Positions 16,153 to 27,980 are shown, counted from the first letter of the stretch. The stretch is 37,012 nucleotides of DNA from Rhizonema sp. PD37 (GCA_029379215.1 JAQYWO010000029.1:11878-48889), one strand, 5' to 3'. A program made the numbers and translations. Notes: a model not told the origin generated them from the letters alone.

Positions 16153-16267
16153 CTTATTTCTAGTTTTAATAGCTCCATTTGCCTATTATACCTGCACTTA
16201 TAGCGCAGGTGGTGTTAGGAGAACCCACACAAGAGACAAGTTTAACCAGGATAACAAAGGTAGAGGC

Positions 16268-19200
16268 ATGACTAACGAAACAATTATGGAACCCGCCTTT
16301 TTGTTGCCCGACTTAATAGAAATCCAGCGGGCTAGTTTCCGGTGGTTTTTAGAAGAAGGGCTGATAGAAGAATTGAACTCCTTTAGTCCGATTACAGACT
16401 ATACTGGCAAACTTGAACTGCACTTTTTGGGTCAAAACTACAAACTCAAGGAGCCTAAGTATGGTGTTGATGAAGCGAAACGGAGGGATAGTACTTACGC
16501 CGTACAAATGTACGTACCGACACGCTTAATCAACAAAGAAACCGGGGAAATCAAAGAGCAAGAAGTCTTTATTGGCGATTTACCTTTGATGACAGATCGC
16601 GGCACATTTATTATTAACGGTGCCGAGCGTGTGATTGTCAACCAAATCGTGCGCAGTCCTGGAGTTTACTATAAATCAGAAATTGACAAAAACGGACGGC
16701 GGACCTATTCAGCGAGCTTAATACCCAACCGGGGAGCGTGGTTGAAATTTGAAACCGACAGAAACGACTTGGTGTGGGTGCGGATTGACAAAACCCGCAA
16801 ACTATCAGCACAAGTACTGCTGAAAGCGCTATCGTTGTCTGACAACGAAATATTTGATGCGTTGCGCCATCCAGAGTATTTCCAGAAAACCATTGAAAAA
16901 GAAGGGCAGTTCTCCGAAGAAGAAGCACTGATGGAGCTGTACCGCAAACTGCGTCCCGGTGAACCACCTACAGTCTTGGGCGGACAACAACTTTTAGACT
17001 CACGTTTCTTTGATCCCAAACGCTACGATTTGGGACGTGTGGGACGTTACAAGCTCAATAAAAAGTTGCGCCTGCAAGTTCCAGAACCGACAAGAGTATT
17101 GACTTCTGTGGATATATTAGCAGCAGTAGACTACTTAATCAACCTGGAATATGACATTGGCAATACCGACGACATCGACCACTTGGGCAACAGACGGGTA
17201 AGAAGCGTTGGTGAGTTGCTGCAAAACCAGGTGCGCGTGGGTTTAAACAGGTTGGAGCGGATTATTCGCGAACGGATGACTGTATCGGATGCTGAAGTGC
17301 TGACTCCTGCGTCATTGGTGAACCCCAAACCATTGGTAGCGGCAATTAAAGAATTTTTTGGTTCATCGCAGTTGTCGCAATTTATGGATCAAACCAATCC
17401 TTTGGCGGAACTGACTCACAAACGCCGTCTTTCAGCCTTAGGTCCCGGTGGATTAACCCGCGAACGCGCAGGATTTGCGGTACGGGATATTCATCCTAGT
17501 CACTACGGTCGCATTTGCCCGATTGAAACACCGGAAGGTCCCAACGCCGGTTTGATTGGTTCCCTTGCAACTCATGCTCGGGTCAACTCATATGGCTTCC
17601 TTGAAACGCCATTTAGACCTGTAGAAAATGGGTTTGTGCGGTATGACATTGCGCCGGCCTATATGACGGCAGATGAAGAAGACGATCTGCGGGTGGCGGC
17701 AGGAGATGCGCCTACGGACGAAAACGGCTACCTGGTCGGACCGCAAGTGCCAGTGCGTTACCGTCAGGAATTTTCCACCACAACGCCAGAACAAGTAGAC
17801 TATATCGCAGTTTCCCCAGTACAAATTGTATCGGTAGCTACCAGCATGATTCCCTTCTTGGAGCATGATGATGCTAACCGGGCGCTGATGGGATCGAACA
17901 TGCAAAGGCAGGCAGTTCCCTTGTTGAAGCCGGAGCGTCCTTTGGTAGGAACTGGTTTGGAAGCACAAGGAGCAAGAGACTCTGGGATGGTGATTATCTC
18001 CCGTACTGAGGGTGATGTCACTTACGTGGATGCCACCGAAATTCGTGTCAGACCGAAACCGAATACATCAGAAATTAAGTACAAAATCTCCAAGTACCAG
18101 CGCTCGAACCAAGACACCTGTCTTAACCAAAAACCGTTGGTGCGCGTGGGTGAACGAGTTGTAGCAGGTCAGGTGCTAGCTGACGGTTCTTCAACAGAAG
18201 GTGGAGAACTGGCACTGGGACAGAATATCGTCGTTGCCTACATGCCTTGGGAAGGTTACAACTACGAAGACGCCATTCTAATCAGCGAAAAACTGGTGCA
18301 AGAAGATGTCTACACTTCAATTCACATCGAAAAATATGAAATTGAAGCCAGACAAACCAAGTTGGGACCAGAAGAAATTACCAGAGAAATTCCCAACGTC
18401 GGGGAAGATGCTTTGCGACAGTTGGACGAACAAGGAATTATCCGCATTGGTGCTTGGGTGGACGCGGGTGATATTCTCGTAGGAAAAGTGACACCAAAAG
18501 GTGAATCTGACCAGCCACCAGAAGAAAAACTGTTGCGGGCAATCTTCGGAGAAAAAGCGCGGGATGTACGAGACAACTCTCTGCGCGTACCCAACGGGGA
18601 AAAGGGACGTGTGGTTGATGTGCGTTTGTTTACCCGCGAACAAGGTGATGAACTGCCACCAGGAGCAAATATGGTGGTGCGGGTGTACGTCGCCCAGAAA
18701 CGAAAAATCCAAGTCGGCGACAAAATGGCAGGACGCCACGGTAATAAGGGGATTATTTCCCGGATTTTGCCGATAGAAGATATGCCGTATTTGCCAGATG
18801 GTTCACCCGTGGATATTGTCCTGAATCCCTTGGGTGTACCCAGCCGGATGAACGTCGGACAAGTGTTTGAATGTTTGTTGGGTTGGGCAGGTCACCATTT
18901 AGGAGTGCGGTTTAAGCTGACACCTTTTGATGAAATGTACGGTGAAGAATCATCGCGGTCCATCGTGCATGGCAAGTTAGTGGAAGCAAGGGAGGAAACA
19001 GGCAAAGACTGGGTGTACAACCCAGAACAACCAGGGAAAATTATGGTCTACGACGGTCGCACGGGCGAACCCTTTGACAGACCCGTAACTATAGGTGTTG
19101 CCTACATGTTGAAGCTGGTGCACTTGGTGGACGACAAAATCCACGCCCGCTCCACAGGTCCCTACTCACTCGTCACCCAACAACCCTTGGGAGGTAAAGC

Positions 19201-19564
19201 ACAGCAAGGCGGTCAGCGGTTTGGGGAAATGGAAGTGTGGGCACTGGAAGCCTTCGGTGCCGCCTACACTTTGCAGGAATTGCTGACAGTCAAATCAGAT
19301 GATATGCAGGGACGGAATGAAGCGCTCAATGCGATCGTTAAAGGCAAGGCAATTCCCAGACCCGGTACGCCAGAATCTTTTAAAGTGTTGATGCGAGAAC
19401 TGCAATCGTTGGGCTTGGATATCGCCGTCCATAAGGTCGAAACACAAACAGACGGTAGTTCTTTAGATGTGGAAGTCGATTTGATGGCAGATCAATCAGC
19501 CCGCCGCACACCTTCACGTCCAACTTATGAATCTCTGACCCGCGATTCGAGCGAAGAAGAGTAA
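16268..19564 (+). CDS. rpoB: DNA-directed RNA polymerase subunit beta
   Basis: The 1,099-aa product is the catalytic beta subunit. Visible landmarks are [20 protein letters not shown] at the N-terminus, [20 protein letters not shown], the rifampicin-pocket region [20 protein letters not shown] followed by [46 protein letters not shown] and [21 protein letters not shown] chose ATG 16268 ([11 protein letters not shown]), preceded by AAAGG and GAGG, over the in-frame ATG at 16142. The latter would add 42 residues foreign to the family. The rifampicin-contacting residues (QFMDQ, HKRR) look wild type. The C-terminus ends in an acidic tail, DSSEEE. A long hairpin starts two bases after the stop. 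Confidence 0.98.
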   Translation: MTNETIMEPAFLLPDLIEIQRASFRWFLEEGLIEELNSFSPITDYTGKLELHFLGQNYKLKEPKYGVDEAKRRDSTYAVQMYVPTRLINKETGEIKEQEVFIGDLPLMTDRGTFIINGAERVIVNQIVRSPGVYYKSEIDKNGRRTYSASLIPNRGAWLKFETDRNDLVWVRIDKTRKLSAQVLLKALSLSDNEIFDALRHPEYFQKTIEKEGQFSEEEALMELYRKLRPGEPPTVLGGQQLLDSRFFDPKRYDLGRVGRYKLNKKLRLQVPEPTRVLTSVDILAAVDYLINLEYDIGNTDDIDHLGNRRVRSVGELLQNQVRVGLNRLERIIRERMTVSDAEVLTPASLVNPKPLVAAIKEFFGSSQLSQFMDQTNPLAELTHKRRLSALGPGGLTRERAGFAVRDIHPSHYGRICPIETPEGPNAGLIGSLATHARVNSYGFLETPFRPVENGFVRYDIAPAYMTADEEDDLRVAAGDAPTDENGYLVGPQVPVRYRQEFSTTTPEQVDYIAVSPVQIVSVATSMIPFLEHDDANRALMGSNMQRQAVPLLKPERPLVGTGLEAQGARDSGMVIISRTEGDVTYVDATEIRVRPKPNTSEIKYKISKYQRSNQDTCLNQKPLVRVGERVVAGQVLADGSSTEGGELALGQNIVVAYMPWEGYNYEDAILISEKLVQEDVYTSIHIEKYEIEARQTKLGPEEITREIPNVGEDALRQLDEQGIIRIGAWVDAGDILVGKVTPKGESDQPPEEKLLRAIFGEKARDVRDNSLRVPNGEKGRVVDVRLFTREQGDELPPGANMVVRVYVAQKRKIQVGDKMAGRHGNKGIISRILPIEDMPYLPDGSPVDIVLNPLGVPSRMNVGQVFECLLGWAGHHLGVRFKLTPFDEMYGEESSRSIVHGKLVEAREETGKDWVYNPEQPGKIMVYDGRTGEPFDRPVTIGVAYMLKLVHLVDDKIHARSTGPYSLVTQQPLGGKAQQGGQRFGEMEVWALEAFGAAYTLQELLTVKSDDMQGRNEALNAIVKGKAIPRPGTPESFKVLMRELQSLGLDIAVHKVETQTDGSSLDVEVDLMADQSARRTPSRPTYESLTRDSSEEE

Positions 19565-19565
19565 A

Positions 19566-19619
19566 AAGTTAAAAGTTAAAAGTTAAAATTCTTGCTCGTT
19601 AACTTTTGACTTTTGACTT
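19566..19619 (+). repeat. Heptanucleotide-repeat hairpin between rpoB and rpoC1
   Basis: The left arm 19566-19586 (repeats of AAAAGTT) and the right arm 19599-19619 (repeats of CTTTTGA/ACTTTT) form a 21-pair RNA helix, two pairs being G-U, with a 12-base loop. A pyrimidine-rich tract of about 45 bases follows up to the rpoC1 start. It begins two bases after the rpoB stop and might cause partial termination or processing. Confidence 0.7.
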
Positions 19620-19667
19620 CTTTCTTTTAACTTCTTTCTTTTTACTTTTTACTTTTTACTTCAACAG

Positions 19668-21545
19668 ATGAGAACCGCCCAAACCAATCAGTTTGACTAC
19701 GTAAAAATCGGCTTGGCATCGCCCGAACGTATTCGTCAGTGGGGTGAAAGAACTTTACCTAACGGTCAGCTTGTGGGGGAAGTCACCAAGCCGGAAACAA
19801 TTAATTACCGCACATTGAAGCCGGAGATGGATGGCTTGTTCTGCGAGCGCATTTTTGGTCCGGCGAAAGATTGGGAATGTCACTGCGGTAAGTATAAAAG
19901 AGTACGCCATCGCGGAATTGTTTGCGAACGCTGTGGGGTAGAGGTGACCGAATCAAGAGTCCGCCGCCACCGCATGGGTTATATAAAACTGGCGGCACCT
20001 GTTGCTCACGTTTGGTATCTCAAAGGTATTCCCAGCTATATTGCCATCTTGCTGGATATGCCATTACGAGATGTGGAGCAAATTGTTTATTTCAACTCTT
20101 ATGTTGTTCTTAGTCCTGGGAATGCTGAAACTCTAACGTATAAACAGTTACTGAGTGAAGACCAGTGGCTGGAAATAGAAGACCAAATTTACAGTGAAGA
20201 TTCTCAATTGCAGGGAGTCGAAGTGGGTATTGGTGCTGAGGCACTGCTGCGGTTGTTAGCCGACATTAAATTAGAGCAGGAAGCGGAAAGCCTACGGGAA
20301 GAAATTACCACTGCTAAAGGTCAAAAACGGGCAAAGCTGATCAAGCGACTGCGAGTCATTGACAACTTTATTGCCACAGGTTCCAAACCGGAGTGGATGG
20401 TGATGAGTGTCATTCCCGTAATTCCTCCAGATTTGCGTCCGATGGTGCAATTGGATGGCGGACGTTTTGCGACAAGCGATTTAAACGATTTGTATCGGCG
20501 AGTGATCAACCGCAACAATCGTTTGGCACGCCTCCAAGAAATTTTGGCTCCAGAGATTATCGTCCGCAATGAAAAGCGGATGCTGCAAGAAGCTGTGGAT
20601 GCTTTAATCGACAACGGACGTCGGGGACGAACGGTTGTCGGCGCAAATAACCGACCACTAAAATCTCTGTCGGACATTATTGAGGGTAAACAAGGACGTT
20701 TCCGGCAAAACTTGCTGGGTAAACGTGTAGACTACTCCGGACGGAGTGTGATTGTTGTGGGACCAAAACTCCACATCCACCAATGCGGGTTGCCGCGTGA
20801 AATGGCGATTGAGTTATTTCAACCGTTTGTGATCAATCGCCTGATCCGTAGTGGCATGGTGAATAACATCAAAGCGGCGAAAAAGCTGATCTCGCGTTCC
20901 GATCCAAGTGTTTGGGATGTTCTTGAAGAAGTCATTGAAGGGCATCCAGTGATGCTCAACCGTGCGCCAACACTGCATCGCTTGGGAATTCAAGCTTTTG
21001 AACCAATTTTGGTGGAAGGAAGAGCAATTCAACTGCACCCACTGGTTTGTCCGGCATTTAACGCTGACTTTGACGGCGATCAGATGGCGGTACACGTCCC
21101 ACTCTCATTGGAAAGTCAGGCGGAAGCACGCTTATTGATGCTTGCCTCTAACAACATTTTGTCACCAGCTACCGGCAGACCAATCATTACACCCAGCCAA
21201 GACATGGTATTGGGAACATACTACTTAACTGCAGAAAATCCCAAAGCAACAAAGGGAGCAGGGCTTTACTTTTCTTCACTTGATGATGCCATTATGGCTT
21301 ACGAGCAGCAGCAAGTGGAACTCCACGCTTATATCTACGTGCGGTTTGATGGCGAAGTTGAAACCGATAAACCAGATGCAGAACCATTACAAGTAGAAGA
21401 AAACAGCGACGGCTCAAGGACGTTGCTTTATAAATTCCGCCGCGTCAGAGAAGATGCTCAGGGGAATTTACTCTCTCAGTACATCCGCACAACCCCTGGT
21501 CGCGTTATTTACAATAAGGCGATTCATGAAGCGTTAGCGAGTTGA
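19668..21545 (+). CDS. rpoC1: DNA-directed RNA polymerase subunit gamma (N-terminal part of beta-prime)
   Basis: The 625-aa product is the cyanobacterial gamma subunit, matching the N-terminal part of bacterial beta-prime. It shows [20 protein letters not shown], a zinc-binding cluster (CHCGKY and CERCGVEV, about 70-90), [38 protein letters not shown] and the Mg-binding catalytic motif NADFDGD (465-471). The start ATG at 19668 follows a T-rich tract with no obvious Shine-Dalgarno. The separation from rpoC2 is the hallmark of cyanobacteria and plastids. Everything expected of an active subunit is present. Confidence 0.98.
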   Translation: MRTAQTNQFDYVKIGLASPERIRQWGERTLPNGQLVGEVTKPETINYRTLKPEMDGLFCERIFGPAKDWECHCGKYKRVRHRGIVCERCGVEVTESRVRRHRMGYIKLAAPVAHVWYLKGIPSYIAILLDMPLRDVEQIVYFNSYVVLSPGNAETLTYKQLLSEDQWLEIEDQIYSEDSQLQGVEVGIGAEALLRLLADIKLEQEAESLREEITTAKGQKRAKLIKRLRVIDNFIATGSKPEWMVMSVIPVIPPDLRPMVQLDGGRFATSDLNDLYRRVINRNNRLARLQEILAPEIIVRNEKRMLQEAVDALIDNGRRGRTVVGANNRPLKSLSDIIEGKQGRFRQNLLGKRVDYSGRSVIVVGPKLHIHQCGLPREMAIELFQPFVINRLIRSGMVNNIKAAKKLISRSDPSVWDVLEEVIEGHPVMLNRAPTLHRLGIQAFEPILVEGRAIQLHPLVCPAFNADFDGDQMAVHVPLSLESQAEARLLMLASNNILSPATGRPIITPSQDMVLGTYYLTAENPKATKGAGLYFSSLDDAIMAYEQQQVELHAYIYVRFDGEVETDKPDAEPLQVEENSDGSRTLLYKFRRVREDAQGNLLSQYIRTTPGRVIYNKAIHEALAS

Positions 21546-21636
21546 TGGTTGATGGTTAATTGTTAATTGTTAATAGCAACAACCAACAATAAACAATTCA
21601 CAATCAACAACCAACAATCAACTATCATCCATCAAC
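21541..21636 (+). repeat. Heptanucleotide-repeat hairpin between rpoC1 and rpoC2
   Basis: The arm 21541-21564 overlaps the rpoC1 stop codon and is an inverted copy of 21613-21636 over 24 bases with three mismatches. The sequence between is made of TTAATTG/CAACAAC-type heptamers that can form further inner helices. It leaves only 23 bases before the rpoC2 ATG. Confidence 0.6.
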
Positions 21637-21659
21637 AACCCACAACCCACAATTGACAA

Positions 21660-24600
21660 ATGACTGAAAAACTCATTTTTCGGAATCGTGTAGTTGGCAA
21701 AAGTCAACTGAGAAATTTAATTTCCTGGGCATTTACAAATTGCGGTACAGCGCGGACGGCGGTGATGGCGGACAAATTGAAAGATTTGGGATTTCGCTAT
21801 GCCACTAAGGGTGGAGTTTCCATCAGTATTGATGACTTGATGGTGCCACCAACCAAGCGGGCGCTCCTGGAAGCAGCTGAAGCAGAAATACGTGCTACTG
21901 AAAGCCGCTATCAAAGGGGAGAAATTACGGAAGTAGAACGCTTTCAAAAAGTAATTGACACTTGGAACGGAACTTCAGAAGCTCTCAAAGATGAAGTTGT
22001 CAACCACTTTGAGAAAACTGATCCCCTGAATTCGGTATACATGATGCAAAACTCCGGCGCGAGGGGTAACATCTCTCAAGTCCGGCAGTTGGTGGGCATG
22101 CGGGGATTGATGGCAGATCCACAAGGTGAAATTATCGATTTACCGATTAAAACCAACTTCCGTGAAGGGCTGACGGTAACCGAATACATTATCTCTTCTT
22201 ACGGTGCTCGCAAAGGATTGGTCGATACGGCTTTAAGAACAGCTGACTCAGGTTATCTGACGCGCCGTCTGGTGGATGTGTCCCAGGATGTGATTATTCG
22301 GGAATTTGACTGTGGCACGACTCGGGGAATTCCCATCCGCTCGATGACTGAAGGGGAAAAAGTTTTGATTCCCATCGGCACACGCTTGTACGGACGAGTT
22401 GTGAATGTGGATGTGGTACACCCGAAAACAAAAGAGTTGATCGCCGCACGTAATACTCCGATGTTTGAGGAGTTGTCAAAGCAAATTGAAAAAGCAGGCG
22501 TTAAAGAAGTGATTGTGCGCAGTCCTCTTACTTGTGAAGCGGCGCGTTCAGTTTGCCAACACTGCTACGGTTGGAGTTTGGCACATGCGAAAATGGTGGA
22601 TTTGGGCGAAGCGGTGGGGATTATTGCTGCCCAAAGCATCGGCGAACCGGGAACCCAGCTCACCATGCGGACGTTCCACACGGGTGGTGTATTTACAGGC
22701 GAAGTCGCTAGACAAGTGCGCTCGGAAATCGATGGCACAATTCGCATTCCCAAAAAGGTCAAAACTCGACCATTCCGGACGCGCCATGGGGAAGATGCTT
22801 TATTTGTTGAGGCTAACGATACTCTGATTTTAGAGCCGACTTCCGAGTCGGGCGATTCTGTAAAGAGAGAAATTGCCGTTACCCAAGGTTCCACTCTCTA
22901 TATTTTTAACGGGCAGCAGGTTAAACAGGGTCAACTGATTGCTGAAGTTGCCCTAGGTGGTCGTACAACCCGTACTAATACGGAAAAAGCTGTCAAAGAT
23001 GTGGCTTCCGATTTAGCCGGAGAAGTCAGATTTGCCGATGTCGTCGCGGAACAAAAAACCGACCGTCAAGGTAATACTACCACGACAGCCGCACGGGGTG
23101 GTTTGATTTGGATTCTCTCCGGAGAAGTGTATAATTTGCCACCGGGGGCGGAATTGATTGTCAAAGATGGCGATGCGATTGAGACCAACGGTGTTTTGGC
23201 AGAAACCAAGCTCACAACCGTTCATGGTGGTGTTGTCCGTTTGCCGGAAGCGACTCCCGGTAAGGGAACGCGGGAAATTGAGATTATTACCGCTTCTGTG
23301 GTGTTAGATCAAGCCACCGTCACCGTCCAAAGTTCTCAAGGACGAAACAATTACTTAGTCTCCACCGGCAATAACCAAGTCTTTAATCTCAGAGCGACTC
23401 CCGGTACTAAAGTCCAAAACGGTCAGGTAGTAGCAGAGTTGATTGACGATCGCTACCGCACTGTCACAGGTGGATTGCTCAAATATGCCGGTGTGGAAGT
23501 CCAGAAGAAAGGCAAGGCAAAGCTCGGTTATGAAGTCGTGACAGGTGGCAGCTTGTTATGGATTCCCGAAGAAACCCACGAAGTCAATAAAGACATTTCC
23601 TTGCTGTTGGTAGAAGATGGTCAGTATGTCGAAGCCGGCACAGAAGTCGTCAAAGATATCTTCTGTCAAAACAATGGTGTCGTAGAAGTCACCCAGAAAA
23701 ACGACATTCTTCGGGAAGTCGTGATTAAGCCTGGGGAGTTGATGATGGCAGACGATCCCGAATCAGTGATGGGCAAAGATGCAACCTTTGTCCAACCCGG
23801 AGAAGAGTTTATGGGGCAAGTGATGACCGAGTTACGCTACATCGAGTACGTAGAGTCTCCAGAAGGTCCCGCACTGCTTTCCCGTCCGGTGGTAGAATTC
23901 CCCGTTCCCAGTCATCCAGATGTGCCATCGACAACATCGGTTAGCCAGCAAACCGGACGCTCAATTGAGTTAAGAGCCGTACAAAGACTACCCTACAAAG
24001 ATTCCGAGCGCGTGAAGACAGTGGAAGGGGTCGAACTGCTCCGTACTCAATTGGTATTGGAAATTGACTCCGAAGCGGAAGACCACAATGCTTCCCCCTT
24101 AGCTGCCGATATTGAATTGGTGCAAGACGTGAATGACCCCGAGGTAAATCGCTTGCAACTAGTGATTTTGGAGTCTTTAGTCGTACGTCGAGACATCACC
24201 GCCGACGCCACTCAAGGTAGTACCGAAACAACTCTCGCAGTTGAAGATGGCATGACCATCGCTCCAGGCTCAGTTGTTGCCCGCACCCAAATCTTGTGTA
24301 AAGAAGGCGGTACCGTCCGAGGCTTGCAAAAAGGCACCGAAGCCGTCCGTCGTTGTTTGGTATTGCGCACAACAGACCTTGTGACCTTGACAACCACCGT
24401 CCAACCAAAGGTCCGACCAGGCGACTTGCTCGTTGAAAGTACAGAAATTGGCAATGGAGTTAAGGCCGAACAATCTGGCATAGTGATGGGAGTTAAGAAA
24501 GATGCTCAAGGATCTCCTGAAGCTGCGTCCGGGGACACAGCCCTTGCCTCTTCTCCCTCATGGTCAGTAACAATCCGCATCGGTCGCCCTTACCGAGTTA

Positions 24601-25712
24601 GTCCGGGAGCGATCTTACAGATCGAAGATGGGGATTTGGTACAGCGGGGTGATAACTTAGTGTTACTCGTGTTTGAACGAGCGAAGACTGGGGATATTAT
24701 TCAAGGTTTGCCGAGAATTGAGGAACTTTTGGAAGCTCGTAAGCCAAAAGAAGCCTGTATTCTGGTGCGTCGTTCTGGGGAAGTTAAAGTCGTCTACGGG
24801 GATGGCGATGAGGCGATCGCCGCCAAGATTGTGGAAAACAACGGTGTCGTCACAGATTATCCATTGGGACCTGGACAAAATCTTGTGGTTCCCGATGGGT
24901 CGCTTGTCACGGCCGGACAAAACCTCACCGATGGGCCTGCCAATCCGCACGAAATTTTGGAAGTCTTCTTCAATCTTGGTTCTGAGGATGGGATGTATGC
25001 CTGTGCTAATCACGCTTTGCAAAAAGTACAAACTTTCTTGGTAAACGAAGTCCAGTTGGTTTATCAATCTCAAGGTATTGATATTGCTGACAAGCACATC
25101 GAAGTCATCGTCCGGCAGATGACGTCCAAAGTCCGAATTGACGATGGTGGTGATACCAGTATGCTTCCTGGAGAATTGGTAGAGTTGCGCCAAGTCGAAC
25201 AGGTGAACGAAGCAATGGCAATTACAGGTGGTGCCAGAGCACAGTACACCCCCGTTTTGCTAGGGATAACCAAAGCCTCGTTGAATACTGATAGCTTTAT
25301 TTCCGCTGCCTCCTTCCAAGAAACCACAAGGGTCTTGACAGAAGCGGCAATTGAAGGTAAGTCAGATTGGCTACGCGGTTTGAAAGAAAACGTGATTATC
25401 GGACGATTGATTCCTGCTGGAACCGGGTTTAATGCTTATGAAGAACCGGGTGCGATCGATGAGTACAGTGCGGATCTCACCAGCAGTGTCTTGGATGAAG
25501 TTGACGATCCACTAGAAATGGTTCTAGATGATCGCACGGCACGGGCATATAACTTGGATTCTCCATCCCTGACGGAATCTGGATATGATACCCGCTCCGA
25601 TGCGGTTTTGGATGAAGATGACGATTTAATTGCTGATGAAATTGATGATTTTGCTTCTGAGGAGGATTTCGACGAAGACGACGATGAAGATTTCGACGAA
25701 GACGATGAGTAA
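21660..25712 (+). CDS. rpoC2: DNA-directed RNA polymerase subunit beta-prime (C-terminal part)
   Basis: The 1,350-aa product holds the C-terminal part of bacterial beta-prime. [20 protein letters not shown] is the usual cyanobacterial start. Landmarks are [20 protein letters not shown], a zinc-binding cluster (CGTTRG and [14 protein letters not shown], about 220-305), the bridge/trigger-loop region ([27 protein letters not shown]) and, after a long insertion of beta-rich repeats (about 340-1,000, the SI3 domain typical of cyanobacteria), [18 protein letters not shown] and [20 protein letters not shown]. The protein ends in a strongly acidic tail made of [13 protein letters not shown] repeats. 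The ATG at 21660 is 114 bp past rpoC1 with no clear ribosome site. Confidence 0.98.
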   Translation: MTEKLIFRNRVVGKSQLRNLISWAFTNCGTARTAVMADKLKDLGFRYATKGGVSISIDDLMVPPTKRALLEAAEAEIRATESRYQRGEITEVERFQKVIDTWNGTSEALKDEVVNHFEKTDPLNSVYMMQNSGARGNISQVRQLVGMRGLMADPQGEIIDLPIKTNFREGLTVTEYIISSYGARKGLVDTALRTADSGYLTRRLVDVSQDVIIREFDCGTTRGIPIRSMTEGEKVLIPIGTRLYGRVVNVDVVHPKTKELIAARNTPMFEELSKQIEKAGVKEVIVRSPLTCEAARSVCQHCYGWSLAHAKMVDLGEAVGIIAAQSIGEPGTQLTMRTFHTGGVFTGEVARQVRSEIDGTIRIPKKVKTRPFRTRHGEDALFVEANDTLILEPTSESGDSVKREIAVTQGSTLYIFNGQQVKQGQLIAEVALGGRTTRTNTEKAVKDVASDLAGEVRFADVVAEQKTDRQGNTTTTAARGGLIWILSGEVYNLPPGAELIVKDGDAIETNGVLAETKLTTVHGGVVRLPEATPGKGTREIEIITASVVLDQATVTVQSSQGRNNYLVSTGNNQVFNLRATPGTKVQNGQVVAELIDDRYRTVTGGLLKYAGVEVQKKGKAKLGYEVVTGGSLLWIPEETHEVNKDISLLLVEDGQYVEAGTEVVKDIFCQNNGVVEVTQKNDILREVVIKPGELMMADDPESVMGKDATFVQPGEEFMGQVMTELRYIEYVESPEGPALLSRPVVEFPVPSHPDVPSTTSVSQQTGRSIELRAVQRLPYKDSERVKTVEGVELLRTQLVLEIDSEAEDHNASPLAADIELVQDVNDPEVNRLQLVILESLVVRRDITADATQGSTETTLAVEDGMTIAPGSVVARTQILCKEGGTVRGLQKGTEAVRRCLVLRTTDLVTLTTTVQPKVRPGDLLVESTEIGNGVKAEQSGIVMGVKKDAQGSPEAASGDTALASSPSWSVTIRIGRPYRVSPGAILQIEDGDLVQRGDNLVLLVFERAKTGDIIQGLPRIEELLEARKPKEACILVRRSGEVKVVYGDGDEAIAAKIVENNGVVTDYPLGPGQNLVVPDGSLVTAGQNLTDGPANPHEILEVFFNLGSEDGMYACANHALQKVQTFLVNEVQLVYQSQGIDIADKHIEVIVRQMTSKVRIDDGGDTSMLPGELVELRQVEQVNEAMAITGGARAQYTPVLLGITKASLNTDSFISAASFQETTRVLTEAAIEGKSDWLRGLKENVIIGRLIPAGTGFNAYEEPGAIDEYSADLTSSVLDEVDDPLEMVLDDRTARAYNLDSPSLTESGYDTRSDAVLDEDDDLIADEIDDFASEEDFDEDDDEDFDEDDE

Positions 25713-26669
25713 AGGATGAGTGTATCAAAAAGAAAGGCAGCTATGCTGAAGGTATAAGACAATACAATGAGGGCTTGAACCTCCATTGATTAGAGACTAC
25801 CAACCTGCGGTATGGGCTTGGACCCAAATTGTGGTGGCTTTGACAAAGAGCAGAGGGATTAAAAAGTCTAAAAAAACACATCTTCCTTCTGCCATCTGCC
25901 CTCTGCCCTCTGCCTTTCTTCTATTTATTGTTTAATTAACACTCACATCGACTTCTATAAAGATCAAATCAAACATACCTGTACTGGAGTGAGGATAAAT
26001 AAATTTATTTATCCTCACTCTTAACTTTTTTCATTCCCCACCCGAAAAAGTCGTAAATATATTTCACAATGCTTTTCAAGACAAGCGGGATTTGTCATCC
26101 TCATCTGAGAATTTCTTCTCAAAGTATTTAATCAAAACCCTCTACTTGCACGTGTTTCACAGTTGGAAAATGCTTTATAATAAGGCGATAAGCTAAAAAA
26201 TGAATAAAAAGAATCACCAAAGAAAGGCAGCTATGCAGAGGGCAGAGGGCAGAAGGGAGAAATTTATTTTCCCTTTAGCATTGGTTTTGTAGCCTCTAAA
26301 TTTATTTAGGAAAAACAAAATAAAAATGTATTTCGATCCGCGTAGCGTTCCGCGAATACGGTGTCCAAATTAAATCCTCTAAATTTATTTATGAGGATAC
26401 ATAGCTGCCCTCTGCCGATGCTTGGGAGGGCGTTTAACTTTCCTCCCGACGAATTTTTAAGTCCGCGCTACGCTGCACTAAGACTCTCGCAACTTTCGTC
26501 TCCTAAAGCCTGTGCTCTACTAGATGTACAAAGCCATGGGAGTATCAAAAAAATGCGGTTAAGCTAGAGAGGAGAGTTCAAGGAACGCTTTGCGCCTTTT
26601 TGGGGTTTGAAGTGTTCTTAAGTTCTCCACAAAACAGAATTTTCTTTCATTTGGCATTGTCCTTACTCC
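25713..26669. other. Repeat-rich spacer between rpoC2 and hisD
   Basis: No credible gene lies in these 957 bases (a 68-codon frame at 26361-26567 looks accidental). Contents: a shared block AAAGAAAGGCAGCTATGC near 25731 and 26219; CTGCCCT heptamers at 25889-25914 and their complement (GGGCAGA) near 26235-26255; a perfect 34-bp palindrome at 25987-26020; CCTCTAAATTTATTTA twice (near 26293 and 26377); and GCGTAGCG-type motifs near 26340 and 26465. The hisD promoter must lie near the right end but is not obvious. Confidence 0.7.
25987..26020. terminator. Perfect 34-bp palindrome, possible rpo operon terminator
   Basis: The half GAGTGAGGATAAATAAA (25987-26003) is followed without any spacer by its exact reverse complement (26004-26020). 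TTAACTTTTTT follows on the plus strand. The GC-richer base with an AT-rich tip and T-run could act as a Rho-independent terminator about 275 bases after rpoC2. Confidence 0.6.
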
Positions 26670-27980
26670 ATGCTGCGAATCATAACTCAGCAGGCAGACG
26701 TTAGACCTGAACTACAACGGATCTGCGATCGCACCAATGACGAACAGACGCTTCATAAAGAAGCAACAGTGCGGGAAGTGTTGCTAGCAGTAAAGCGCCA
26801 AGGCGATAAAGCTGTATTGCACTACACAACCGAATTTGACAAACTTTCCTTGAATGCAGTTGATCTGCGTGTTACCGGAGCAGAACTAGATGCAGCTTAC
26901 CAGCAAGTGTCAAAAGAGTTGCTTGAGGCAATTCGGTTGGCTCATCGCCAAATAGAAGCATTTCACCGCCAGCGAGTTCCCAAAAATTGGGTACACTTTG
27001 GCGATGATGATGTCGTGCTTGGCAAGCGCTATACGCCTGTAGACAGGGCAGGAATATATGTACCCGGCGGTAGAGCCTCTTATCCAAGTACAGTGTTAAT
27101 GAATGCAATTCCCGCGACTATAGCTGGTGTGCCGCGTGTGGTGATGGTAACGCCACCAGGAAAAGATAAATCAATCAATCCAGCAGTCTTAGTCGCTGCC
27201 CAAGAAGCTGGCTTACAAGAAATTTATCGTGTCGGAGGTGCACAAGCGATCGCCGCCTTAGCCTACGGTACAGAAACTATTCCTAAAGTTAATGTTATCA
27301 CTGGACCAGGGAATATTTATGTGACATTGGCAAAAAAACTTGTCTACGGCACTGTAGGCATTGATTGCTTAGCAGGACCAAGCGAAGTGATAATTATCGC
27401 CGACCAGACAGCAAATCCCGTCTATATTGCCGCCGATATGCTGGCACAAGCAGAAAATGATCCGATGGCAGCAGCAATTTTGTTGACTACACATGCGGGA
27501 TTGGCTATGAACGTGCAAATCGCGGTACAAAGACAGTTAATAGATCACCCCAGGCGCACTCTCACAGAAAAAGCGATCGCGCACTACGGCTTGATTGTCA
27601 TTGTTGAATCCTTGGAAGCAGCAGCAGAACTCTCAAATGAGTTTGCCCCAGAACATTTAGAGTTGGAAGTCGAAGATCCTTGGGAACTACTACCAAAAAT
27701 TCGCCATGCTGGTGCTATTTTCTTAGGTTATTCTACCCCTGAAGCTGTAGGAGACTATCTAGCAGGACCAAATCATATCTTGCCGACTTCTGGTGCTGCT
27801 CGCTATGCATCTGCATTAGGAGTCGAAACTTTTTTGAAGTACTCTAGTATAATTCAATACTCCCAAACTGCACTGGAAAAAATGGCTGATGCAATTGACG
27901 TGCTAGCAACAGTTGAAGGCTTACCTTTCCATGCCGATTCAGTCAGACGCCGCATTCAAAAAGAAGTGGGTGATGGGTGA
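26670..27980 (+). CDS. hisD: Histidinol dehydrogenase
   Basis: The 436-aa product oxidises L-histidinol to L-histidine in two NAD-dependent steps, the end of histidine synthesis. Landmarks are DRAGIYVPGGRASYPSTVLM, RVGGAQAIAALAYGTETIP, ITGPGNIYVTLAKKLVYG, the family signature IDCLAGPSEVIIIAD, the zinc-site segment AQAENDPMAAAILLT, and EFAPEHLELE with the catalytic Glu-His pair. ATG 26670 gives MLRIITQQADVRPEL, as in cyanobacterial HisD. Length is normal. The gene is alone, with no other his genes nearby, as usual in cyanobacteria where the pathway is scattered. Confidence 0.97.
   Translation: MLRIITQQADVRPELQRICDRTNDEQTLHKEATVREVLLAVKRQGDKAVLHYTTEFDKLSLNAVDLRVTGAELDAAYQQVSKELLEAIRLAHRQIEAFHRQRVPKNWVHFGDDDVVLGKRYTPVDRAGIYVPGGRASYPSTVLMNAIPATIAGVPRVVMVTPPGKDKSINPAVLVAAQEAGLQEIYRVGGAQAIAALAYGTETIPKVNVITGPGNIYVTLAKKLVYGTVGIDCLAGPSEVIIIADQTANPVYIAADMLAQAENDPMAAAILLTTHAGLAMNVQIAVQRQLIDHPRRTLTEKAIAHYGLIVIVESLEAAAELSNEFAPEHLELEVEDPWELLPKIRHAGAIFLGYSTPEAVGDYLAGPNHILPTSGAARYASALGVETFLKYSSIIQYSQTALEKMADAIDVLATVEGLPFHADSVRRRIQKEVGDG

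Larger units (their letters stand above)
15632..16267 (+). promoter_or_regulatory. Long spacer/leader in front of rpoB
   Basis: These 636 bases carry a promoter candidate near 15676-15703 and an extended hairpin near 16102-16152, and end with AAAGG upstream of the rpoB ATG. The frame is open from 16142, but those 42 codons look untranslated and include the right arm of the hairpin. No gene is seen otherwise. Confidence 0.5.

Noticed and set aside
24663..25193. 176-codon minus-strand frame
   Set aside because: Lies wholly within rpoC2, whose frame shows conserved polymerase motifs here.
26361..26567. 68-codon plus-strand frame
   Set aside because: Made of dispersed repeat pieces (CCTCTAAATTTATTTA, GCGCTACGC); no ribosome site.
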